Source of the DNA: Pipra filicauda
Lineage: Eukaryota; Chordata; Aves; Passeriformes; Pipridae
Assembly (NCBI RefSeq): GCF_003945595.2
Contig: NW_024103862.1
Location: forward strand, 1,474,501-1,538,500
Reading direction: 5' to 3'
Length of the DNA: 64,000 nt
In this document: positions 36,501-46,749 of the stretch, piece after piece
Numbering within the stretch: position 1 is the stretch's first letter
Layout of the letters: each line of letters opens with the position of its first letter
Notes under the pieces: generated by a model
Seen by the model: only the letters and a program-made list of their open reading frames with translations
Database searches by the model: none
What the model was told of the DNA's origin: nothing
Program-made: the position numbers and the translations under genes

Positions 36501-39500
36501 TGAGAAATCAATCCCCAGGGAATTGTTCCCTCCATGCAGCCATCCTCAAAAGGAAATTTTTGTGCTGCAGTGGAAATTTGAGCAACATTAGGAAGAGCAG
36601 GTACATTTCTGCTGAGACGATCACATGGTGAGGTTTCAGTGACAGTTTTGCAGCACAGTGTGCACAGACAAATCAAATCAAGACCACAAGAGCAGTGGAT
36701 AACCATTTTTATTATCAGCTAACTACTTATCACTCGTTACCTGCACCACTCTTTAGCAACTGATTTTAAAAGGCTCCCAAAAGAACCCTCCTCTTACAGC
36801 TCCCAGTGTTTTCTATATTTGTCTCCATTAAAATCTGGGCAATTATGTCTCCTTCATCAACTTTAATCTGTGAAAATAGACCACTGAAGGCTGTTACTTC
36901 TGAATCAACAAGAAGTAGCTAACAAAATGTAGCTTCATGGACAATGGTTAGGGAATTTCTTGAAGAGCTCCTAAACAATTAGCTGATAGAACACTTGAAG
37001 TGAAATTTTTCTAAGCTGCTCATGAATAAACCTGGTTTTATTTCATCATAAAAAGAGCCTGAGATAAAAAATTCAAATGCTAGGACATTACATAATTTAT
37101 CTTTATTATATTCTTATATATTTTGTATTACCCTGCGTTGTTATGCACTAGATCAATTTTCTTTGGAACAAATGAATGTAACGGCCACCTTCCATTTTGG
37201 GATAAATGTAAGCATCAATTATAGTACTCTAGGGAATCAGACAATAAGCAATACTATTCTCTGTCCCCAAAATGCGTGCACATCACCAATAAAGCCATAC
37301 ATCAGTATAACAAGCAGGGACGTTGTTTTTGGAAGGCTACTCATCTGAAAGAGGGCGGAGAAGACTAAAGCTGCTCAGAAAGAAAAGCAGAAAAGCCCAT
37401 GCCATGATCAGAGCAAGCTCTGGGCACACAGCTCCAAGTACTGAGTATTGCAAATCTGACCTGGCGCCTGCTAGTATTGGATCAAAAGTGCTGCGGCCAC
37501 CTGGTGCAAAGTGCTGCTGGATCAAAATTCTTCAAAAGCAAGTTAATTTTGTACCAGCAAATTTTGTGCTGCTCTGGGTATCATCTGTTCCCCCAAAAAC
37601 TGGCACAGAAGATGGAGGCAGTATAAATACCGCAGCACGTGATGTGAGTAATTTGACAGAAATGGGAGCGTATATTCATGCTCCAGCTGGATCAGTGGGT
37701 GATCTGGTGGTGAGCAGTTCTACCAGCAATGAATGTGGCACCACCACCAAAAAAAGAGAGGGGACTTTCATGCTGACAACTGATTGAAAAAGGAATCCAA
37801 AGTACAAACAATTATCCTTTGTTGCTTTATTCTTTCACCAAGGTTTTGACAAAAAACACCATTTTGTCAGCTTTTATGTTTCATTGGCTATGGACTTATG
37901 TCCAAATGGGGAACAATAGTACATTTAGACTACAACTGAATATTTTACTTAAAATAGCCCATTTGGCAACATATACCCACGTTTCATAATAAAACAGCAA
38001 TAGCAGAGTTATTTAGTATTTTTAATTAACTGGGAAGACCAATGCATTTCAAATAAGACACAAACCAGCAGATGAAATGTTTTGAGCTCTCATGGTCCCT
38101 CTCTCTGCCAAAGAACACATGAATAAAACTCAGTCACAAGATTGGACATTACTTCTTTCCTTTTTTTTCCCTAGATCAATTTTTTTACCAAGCTATGTCC
38201 TAAAGGCCTTATACAGATATTATTTCAGTAGAATGCCCTTCACCTTAGGGTTTGCCCATGACTCAGTGGAGACAACTGGTGGATGTGTTTATCCTATCAG
38301 AAATATCTGGAGCTGGTATTTCTAGGTGGGTTCTTTCATTAGCAGTTGAAGCATTCTTGCTAATGCAGGATTACAAGAACCACCAGCATCAGAAAGAGCA
38401 CTTGGGGTGATCTACAGGTAATTTGGTAGTTCCTGGGCTTTCTATAATTGCATGTTCACCGTTGTCTTTTTTGAGAAGTTTTATTTCCCACCTTTTTGTG
38501 AACATCCACTTCCACAAGGATGGAATGATGGAAGGAATAAGAACTAGATTTTGGGGTAAGACCTAGAAGACCGATACTCATTTCCTTTCTCTGGTACTGT
38601 CATCCCAGGTGACTGTGAGCAAGCCAGGTACTGTTTCGGGGCCTGACTTCCTTACACCTGAAATTATATTTCTGAAGATGCTTACAGGGAAGAATACAGG
38701 ATACGTAGATGTCACTGTCCAGAAGCCCTACGTGAGATATGCATGATCCAGTCTCCTCCTAGGTCTTCTCAACTGTGCTATTCCCTCAGTGCTGTGATCT
38801 CTCCTCTCTTTCTACCAGGTTTTTCTGAGCTCACAGATGGATGTCTCAGTAGAATGCCTCTAATCAGGCACAATATTTTGCATGTAGTTAATCATTCATA
38901 TGGGACTCTACATTTCAAACAGTTCAGATTTTCCTAATTAATGTTTTGCATCGTGATCGTATTTACAGTAATTGGGACTGATATTTGAAGTACAGTAAAA
39001 GCTGTCATCTCATTCCCTCCTAAAGAGCCCAATTACCTTCATTTGTTAGCAAATTCATACTAACATTTGCGTTTATTACACTTGACAACATAAAGCCAGC
39101 TCCTTCCCTGACACGGCTCAGCAGCACAACATTAGCCCAGACCTAAAAGATGCTGCAGAGCTAGTTTTGAAGGTTACAGTTGGGAATGCCTTCCTGACTT
39201 ACATCCTGACAGCAAAATCAATCAAAAAGTTCTTGTCCAGGACAAGAACTTCCCTTGTGCCCATGCTAGATGTTAGCCAATCACTACTGAGGAAGATGAC
39301 AGCTTTTGTAATTAGACATTTCTCTGACGTTCACATGCTACAGGAGACAGCCTGTGCACAGGTTCGCTCAGCCCAACTTCCACCTAATTCCTCCTGCCTG
39401 GTGTTTTCAATTATCACCTCTGAAGGTCTACAACCAGCCAAGAGGAAATATTAGGCTCATAAACTGGGTCAAAAGTCAGGCCATGTGAAACAAGGCATTA

Positions 39501-41977
39501 GTCTTTTTGGGTTTTCACATCTCTGGATTACAGTCCTGAAGGATGGCTGTAGAGTGGCATATGCAACTCATGTTGGGAGTTGCATAGCTGCCGTTGCATC
39601 CAAAAGTAAATTTTGCAATTGGGTATTAAAATGCACCTGTGAATTTGGCTATGTCATATAGCCTTATATATGTGGCCATATACACTCCAACAAGGTGTTT
39701 ACAAGTATGCTGTACAGGTGCTTCAGAGCAGGTCAGTCATTCCACAGACAGCAAAGAGGATGGAAGAGTGCCATGCTTGCTTCTCATTCTGGGAAGTCTT
39801 ATTTCAGCTGCTGATTGTTACCTAATAACCTAATCAGCAGTAACAGCAATATTTGGCACTTAAAAACACTTTATATTCAAAAAGCTACACAAGCAGATTA
39901 GGTGGGAAATTAATCCCTAACTAATTAGCAAAGAAAGCAAGCAATAACAATATTTTAGGATCAGAAAAGAGAACTACAGTATCAAGGTCAGATCATTAGA
40001 GCACAGCCATTCATTTGTTGTGGTGTTCTGTAGGGAAACAGGTGTTTTTCAGCAGGGAAATAAGGTAAACTATGATTTTAACAGATGTTAATGGGTCAAG
40101 GTTGGACCTAGTGGGATGCTTTGAGTTGCCTAATTAATAAACATTTAAACAATAAGGAAAAAAATCTGTAGATCATACTCATCCCAGCTACAGCAGAGGT
40201 TTAAAAAGGTCTCATTACAGTGTGTTAGTGAGCACCAAAGACACCTCCCTGCTTGGGGTAAACAAGATGTGAATGAGAAGCAGAGATCAGAAGATCTCAC
40301 CCTTCTCACTTACCTACTGAGAAAACCAAATTTGTCTCTGCGTGAAATTTCAGCACAAAGTTTTCCAACTGAAATCAGTTTCATGATTCAACAGTTCAAT
40401 AAGCAGAAACCTCTCTCTCTCTCTTCTTGGTAATTTTCCCAAGAGTTTCCTCCAACTGTTTTAGCTCTTAATTTATCTCTCTCTCTCTTTTTTTTTTCCT
40501 ACAAGCAACTTCTTCCCCAAGCACCTATCTACAATTGAATCCTACTCTAAATTCATGTCAAGATCAGCTTATGTATTCACTGCTGAATGAATTTCAAATA
40601 TGTGCTCCTTGTGTTCTTTTCCTAACAGGATAGAGAGGCCTCTTGAGTTGCTTTAAATGTCTCATTACAAATGCTTCATTAGAAACTACGTCACAGATTG
40701 TGTCAATCTGGTCCACACTTTCATGCCAAAAAGTAAAGACTTTCAAGCTGTGCCTTTCTTACCATTAAGTTTCCAATCTGTTTTTAGAATCTCAATCAGT
40801 TCTTTAAGGAATGCAAATGTTACTTCTCCCTTTAGTGCTGAAACTAGCCACTGGGAAATGCACATGCATAATGCTTTCCTGTTCCTGCATGTATTGAAAC
40901 AATAATCGATGCTGGAAGGGTAGGCTATTTCTATATATTTTCCAAAGGACACACAAACCTTCTACACTCATAGGGACAGATCACCTCCTTCACATTGTCT
41001 GAACAGAAATAATTCAGTTGAAATCAATATTTCATGTGACAAGAGTTTAATCAATATCAATGTGAGAAGCTTCATTGGGGCTGAAGCTGATCTTACGGTA
41101 GTGTAACATGAGTCAAGTTTCTTGAAGCCTGTTTTTCCCCTCAGCCGGACCTGGCTTACAACACCACAAATGTACTTGCTTCAGGAGACTACTCTTAACT
41201 ACTACTTTCTAAGTAGTGCAACTTGGCTCCATTATTGTTTCCTACAAACTCAGAACCTCTGCCTGCTTTACAGACACTGTGCACTTTAGTTTTGTCAGTA
41301 ACCCTTACTATGCTGTCTAATATCTGAATGGTAGAGGTCTTCTCCTTCTGTGGTTTCTGAACCATGTGGTAAAATATAGATTATTATTTTGCTGCTGCTG
41401 CTAACTCAGTCTCAGAAGCTGAGTTAAAAACTCCTAGTTGGTAGGAAACCATAAAGAACTTGTACAGAAAAATGTTCTCAAGCAGATTATTGGCAGTAAA
41501 AATAGGGGCAACCAGTGAAAGTGTGAAATGGAAAACCCAGCACCTTGGATATGGGAAGCTCAAATCAGATGAAAACAGAGGGTAGAATATAAGAAATAAA
41601 ATACACCACAGATTATTCCTTGTTGACTGTGGTGGAGAAGAAGGTGCACAGAACACCTGTGCTGCTGTGCAGCTTCATCTGTCTGATGGTCCTGGCTGAG
41701 AAACACCAGACCATCCTCTTGCATCAAGGTAGGATCTCAGAGACTTCACAGCCTCTACATCAACCTTTCCTTACCATCATCAAGGTTTCCTAAGACTTAA
41801 CCGCAATATCAACACAGCCCATGTGTTTCCATCCTATCAAAACATTGTTTGCAGACTGTGGCTGTGTTTCATTCAGTCTTCTTTGTATCAACCCCTCATC
41901 TGCTTTTCTCTACCCACATACACTTTGTTTCCTAGGACTGCATCACCCATGCTATTCTCCTCTAGACTCTACGTCTA
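30516..41977. other. Gene desert, no supported gene
   Basis: About 11 kb of AT-rich non-coding sequence. It contains a perfect hairpin (34,962-34,988), a 25-bp palindrome (39,227-39,251), CT-rich microsatellites near 40,411-40,426 and 40,476-40,498, and a short CA run at 31,861. Frames near 33,515-33,811 and 37,163-37,787 have no recognisable homology. Confidence 0.5.
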
Positions 41978-42349
41978 TGTCACAGGGTGGTGGACATGAG
42001 ACTGGACACAAGACTGGGCACAAGACTGGACAGAAGACTAAAGTGACGCTTTATTGGGAGTAAGTAAAACAGTTCTTGCCACACATCACGGTGTGATACG
42101 TGCTTTTTTATCCAAACAAAGTCACAAAGTTTGGTTGGGATCTGCTGTAATTCCTAGACTTCTTTCAGTAGATCTAAGTCTACTGAAGACTCTTATTTTT
42201 GGTTTGTGCCTTTTGCTTCCTAATACTAAAATTTTGCTTATTGGGCTGCAGCTTTTTAGCCCAGTGGGTGTTTTTTTCATTAAGAAACACTTAAGTCCTT
42301 TGTCGTTCATGCTGCCCCTCCCAGATGGGAGTCATATGCAGGTTTAACA
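41978..42349 (-). mobile_element. Possible degenerate solo LTR
   Basis: On the minus strand the segment starts TGTTAAACC and ends CCCTGTGACA, so it has TG...CA termini. Near its 3' end it has CCCAATAAAGCGTCAC, a typical LTR poly(A) signal context. About 372 bp is a plausible LTR length. I found no convincing target-site duplication, and a short 12-bp tandem repeat has grown near the 3' end. The call is therefore tentative. Confidence 0.4.
41996..42043 (+). repeat. 12-bp tandem repeat, about four units
   Basis: Units of the form CACAAGACTGGR (variants CATGAGACTGGA, CACAAGACTGGG, CAGAAGACTAAA) are repeated about four times in a row, inside the possible LTR. Confidence 0.75.
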
Positions 42350-44136
42350 GGTATATTCTCTATTCCATCATCCAAACCACTAATGAAGCATTTAATATCA
42401 AGCCCAGGTTATAAGTCCTTGGATGCATCTCCTCAGTTGGAAAGGTAATCATAACTAGTCTCTGAACAAGATTTTCAAAACCAGATGTGCGCTGTCCATG
42501 TTGCATTTTCATCTACAGCAATCTTCTTCAACCTTATTCACAAAGAACCAGTCAACACTTTTGAAAAAAAAAAAAAAATCCATGGACCATCTTGTGCAAT
42601 GATACCACATGAGATTTAGGTGTGGTGAAAACTAGGTGAAAGCTCTTTTGTCCTCCCTCCTTGCATTGCATTACCAACATGTGCACGTATTTCTTTTTAA
42701 CTGTTGTTAGTATCCATTTTGCAACTCACCTCTGATATATTACAAAAGACTAGAGATCAGTCCATAAACTACCAGAAAGAAACTTGAACTATACCAGGTT
42801 CCTCTATGCTGATTAAGACAAACACCTCTAAGACAGTATTAAAATCTGTTGGAGCCAAGTTTTATCTATTGCTTCTTCATTGACCCCCTCTCCAGGTTCT
42901 GGAGAAAAGGGAGATTTCATACATTTTTATGGCCCAATGTTGCAATACTTTGACTAAAAGGCAGTAAGATCCTGACAACTATATGCTTTCTTAATCTGGA
43001 TGATTTCAGAGATTTTTAGGAATAAACCACAGTAGGTCAAAGAATGGTGTTAGATATTGCTTAGTGCTGGAAACCGTAAGAAGGTGTTTCCAAAGATGGG
43101 CACACTGTCCTGCATTGCTTTCAAGACCAATTTCCTACAACATCCAAAGCTGAGACATGCCTTCCATTACTATGGCAATGGTTGTGCACGTCCACCTCCC
43201 TCTCAGAGATTAAGTTTATCACAGATGCTCAGAGCCTCAGGCCTTCAGCAAACATATTGCCTTCTTTGTCTGGAAGAGTTAACCCCAATCTTGTGACCAC
43301 AGATTACATATTATGTTATGCACCACACTGTCACAGATGTTTTAACACTTCTACATGTCTGACAGGAGTAGGAGGATCCTCAAGGGAAGCTGTAACTACA
43401 AATATATTACATTTAATCTTGAAGGAGAGGCCATGCAATGTCTAATTAGATTTTCCTCACTTCTTCCTCACATTTGGCCAGTTGGAACGTTATGAAATTT
43501 CATAACAACTGAAGGGAAGGACTCTTTTCTGCTGGTGTTGTTTGCTTCCCAGCTGACTAAATTTCAATTAAGTAGTGGAAGAAATTTAATTGACCTGTGC
43601 TGAGTTCTCCAATGACTAACAGGTCTGCTCCTGAGGTCTGGAAGAAAACATTATATCACCTGCGATGTGTGTCATCTCAAGGATGAGGCAGCAGAGCTGA
43701 AGGAGCACTGGAACATGTACAGCTGGATTTCTTCTTTTCCAAATGAGGCCCAAGCAGTATAGTCCATGTATACAGTATCTTAAAGAGAACAGGGTAATAA
43801 AAGTCTCCAAAATCAACCCATCCATACCTCATGACAGAAACTACTAACTACTAACATTTACAAGACCAAAAGCTTGAGCACAGGGTTTTGAACATACTGA
43901 TTTAAATGCTTCTTTGAGGATATGTAGATCACTGTGATGGTGTTTACTGAGCTCATTCAGAAGTCAGCAGCACTCTGCGCTGGCTACACACTATACCCAC
44001 ATCTGCTAACCTTGCTGAGAGGTGTCACTTCTTAGCTCCTGCAGAGGACACAAGCTACTACTGTCTCACAGGACTGTCCTGTACGTTGTGTAGGTACTAG
44101 TCGGTCAGGGAACTTGACCCACGAATTTCTGCATTT
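42350..44136. other. Intergenic, no gene seen
   Basis: AT-rich sequence with an A-run near 42,564 and a perfect 18-bp palindrome at 43,489-43,506. No coding or RNA gene is supported. Confidence 0.5.
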
Positions 44137-44140
44137 TTCT
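44137..44140. other. Target-site duplication TTCT, left copy
   Basis: TTCT directly precedes the left LTR and is repeated at 50,004-50,007 directly after the right LTR. A 4-bp duplication is typical of gammaretrovirus-type integrases. Confidence 0.85.
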
Positions 44141-44700
44141 TGTTGCCTGTGTATTTTGGTGCTGAAAAAAATCTCCGGAGCAGTTAATTAGGGGTGAGAT
44201 AAGAAAGGGTTTATTTGCCAAGGCAATAGGTGATATAGACGCGCGCGCGGCCGTGCCCGAGAGGTTACATTTTATAGCATTATCCATCCAATCCCAGATG
44301 TGTCCACCCTTTGGCCCTTCCTCTGGTCCGCCCCGGGCCCTCCCCCTGAGAATTGGGTCTGGGGTCTTTTTGGGACCACTTACTTCATCATCTTCAACTT
44401 CATCAGAGTACAAAGGGTACATTGTTACCTAGTTTTTGACCGTACTCTGTGGTTTAGGCCCTGATATGCTGTTCTCCAAACAGTCTAGGCCTTTGCCTTG
44501 ACAAAAGACTAAACACTGCTACTGAATTCAGGGGTAAGTTTGATATAGAAGGCATAGAATGGGGTAAAAGGGTTAGGGAATGTGTAAACAAGGGAAAGGA
44601 ACAAGGGGACAAAGGGGTTTCTGCTTTTTAAAACCTACAATTCTTACCAGTCTTACAAATATTAGAAAAATAAAAAAACCATTAGGGGCTTAAGGCATCA
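44141..44700 (-). repeat. 3' LTR of the endogenous retrovirus
   Basis: On the element's strand it starts TGATGCC and ends GGCAACA (imperfect inverted termini, TG...CA). A TATAAAA box (44,270-44,276) and AATAAA (44,210-44,215) are correctly spaced, placing the U3/R boundary near 44,240. R is short and U5 runs to 44,141. The sequence looks identical to the copy at 49,444-50,003. An Asp/Glu-rich frame crossing U3 is probably incidental. Confidence 0.95.
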
Positions 44701-44701
44701 G

Positions 44702-44712
44702 TTCCCCCCTTT
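44702..44712 (-). other. Polypurine tract
   Basis: AAAGGGGGGAA on the minus strand sits 1 nt before the start of the 3' LTR. This is the position and composition of the plus-strand primer in gammaretrovirus-like elements. Confidence 0.85.
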
Positions 44713-46749
44713 AGAGATTAAACAAGACTCAAAGATCTTGTTCAATCTCTACATAGCACTAACTATATAACAAGCTATGCAGTTTTTATACTAGCATGAA
44801 TGGCTGCTCTATTCAGATCCAGCCTGGTAACCATGAAGTAAGTTTGTGAAATTAGACTTAATGAAACATCTTTAAGAATTACCAATGTGCAATTTAAACT
44901 TGTTGCCAAATTTCAGCCAAATCCATAGTGCAAATTCAGCACTCACTTATAAAGAATGTTTGGTGCATTTTGCTAAAGCCAAATGTAAATCTGGGTTTTA
45001 AACTTAATTCATAGTTCCTGACTATACTAGGCAATACAAACAAGAGAAGCAAACTTCAACACTATTTTAACAGTTCTTGTAACAGTCCTTGCTGTTCTAC
45101 TTGTCTCAGGAACAGAGGTTTTTCTTCTTCCTGGGTGAAATTCAGGGTCTTTGATGATAACTGTCCACATTGGAGATGGTCTGCTGGACTTCAAAACAGT
45201 TCTTTCCATTTGGCTTGCAGGAGTTTCAGTCTTAGTGCAACATAAACTCAGTCCTTGGGCTAGAACAGATGAGCAGGAGTGTCCAGCTTCACAGGCTTAG
45301 GTGACATGATAAATCTCTGCAGTTCCTGCAAAGCAGATCTTAAAACATTAAACAATTCTACAGACAAACCTCTTTATGCAACTAGGGAGTCGATGAAGTG
45401 TGACTCTCTGTTTGATGACAATTTCACAGGAATTTTGGATCTTGGAATTCCTGCATTTCAGTCTTCTGAGAGGAGCTTGTGCTTTTATCACATAAAGCGA
45501 TTAACTGCCAGTCACAGATATAATAGGCCAGTCAAGAGCTTACCTGAAGCAGACTGCATCTGAATGCAAACAGCACCCTGGCATTGCCAGTAGCCCACCA
45601 CAGAGAGCTTATACTCTCTGGACAAATTCTAGGCCTTACCGGGGGCAGGTTGTCCTGTTCCAACCTGTCCCAGACTGCAGTCAATCATCTTTACCTCATG
45701 GAGTAGTCTTACAGGGACTCCTTGCCTCCATGGATAAAAGCTGCCTCACCTGTTAAAATAGGTACATTTATAGATATATGAATATCAACAAGGCAATAAA
45801 GCTAAGAAGCATTTTTAGCAAAGTATTTAAGCAACTTAAACCTATTATTCCAATAACGATGTTACTGGATTGTCTCAAGGATTGTATGCAATGGTGCAAG
45901 CCAGATTTTTAGGGCCTTATTGGGGAGTTCACAAAACCAGTGCTGTAATTCCTGGTTAGCAGTCAGAAGCAGGATTCCCATGATGCAGTGTTGAGCCTGC
46001 TAGAGCAGTACTGCTGCTTTACAGAAGCTGTGATGGCATCCAGGCAAAGAGTCACTCTGTGGTTTCTCGGCTCTGCTGCCTTTCACTACAGCATTGATGC
46101 CACTTTCTTATCCGTCCTCTGTTTCAGTGTAGGACTTCCTTTGCAAATTCAGGTATACACACACACTCCTAGATGACACTAGATAAAAAGCATCTTAAAA
46201 CATAAACAGATTCCATAATCACATGCAAATTTTACTGACTCTTCATCAAACTGCTTCAGGAGAAATTCTTCCACAGGCTGCAGAGAGACATAGATGTTTA
46301 CAAATTGTCGTTGGAACGAGATAAGTGCAAGTACAAACATTGCAGGCTTCGAAGCAATTCATGTAACGAAAGCAAAAGTAATATAAGCTTTCAATTCTTA
46401 GCAATTAAGCTAACAATAAGCGAAGCTTAAAACAATATAAAATAGAAAGTAACAAAAGAACACAATAATTATAACATATGTATACGTTTCTGTACCACCT
46501 TTTAGTGCAAATTGATTTCAATTGTGTCAGAAGGCCTTTATCTACTCACTCCTGGTCTGGTGTATTGCGTTTGCAGTTGAGACATGTGTCTACTCTTGCA
46601 TAAAAGTTGTTCTCATGGCTTCTCAGTTTGAATTTTAGTGGTACAGCTTCCAGGGTTGTTTGCTGGAACGAACTGCCTGTGAACATTTAACTTCTGACAC
46701 ATTGTTAGTTTTCATTCAAAATAGAACAGTATTTCAAAGCATCACTTTA
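44713..46749 (-). other. Internal ERV region downstream of gag, mostly non-coding
   Basis: About 2 kb between the end of the gag-like frame and the polypurine tract. It is AT-rich with many stops. No protease, reverse transcriptase, RNase H or integrase motif is visible. A possible trace of an envelope transmembrane subunit lies near 45,780-46,000. A 60-codon frame (45,027-45,209, minus) ends in a hydrophobic stretch and is not identifiable. Confidence 0.6.
45778..45990 (-). pseudogene. env: Possible envelope transmembrane-subunit remnant
   Basis: On the minus strand one frame reads ANQELQHWFCELPNK and continues with an amphipathic segment to a stop near 45,865. A second overlapping frame then carries about 30 mostly hydrophobic residues (from NIVIGIIGL to FIYL) ending at 45,768-45,770. 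This looks like a membrane-proximal region followed by an anchor, broken by a frameshift. The call rests on composition and position between gag and the 3' LTR, not on a clear family motif, and chance is a real alternative. No surface subunit is recognisable. Confidence 0.3.

Noticed and set aside
37163..37787. Two neighbouring plus-strand frames, one with several N-glycosylation sequons
   Set aside because: Different frames, no signal peptide followed by a membrane segment, and no homology. Considered as an env trace and dropped.
45027..45209. 60-codon minus-strand frame with basic then hydrophobic end, considered as an Env signal peptide
   Set aside because: It lies 3' of the candidate transmembrane region, the wrong side for an envelope start.
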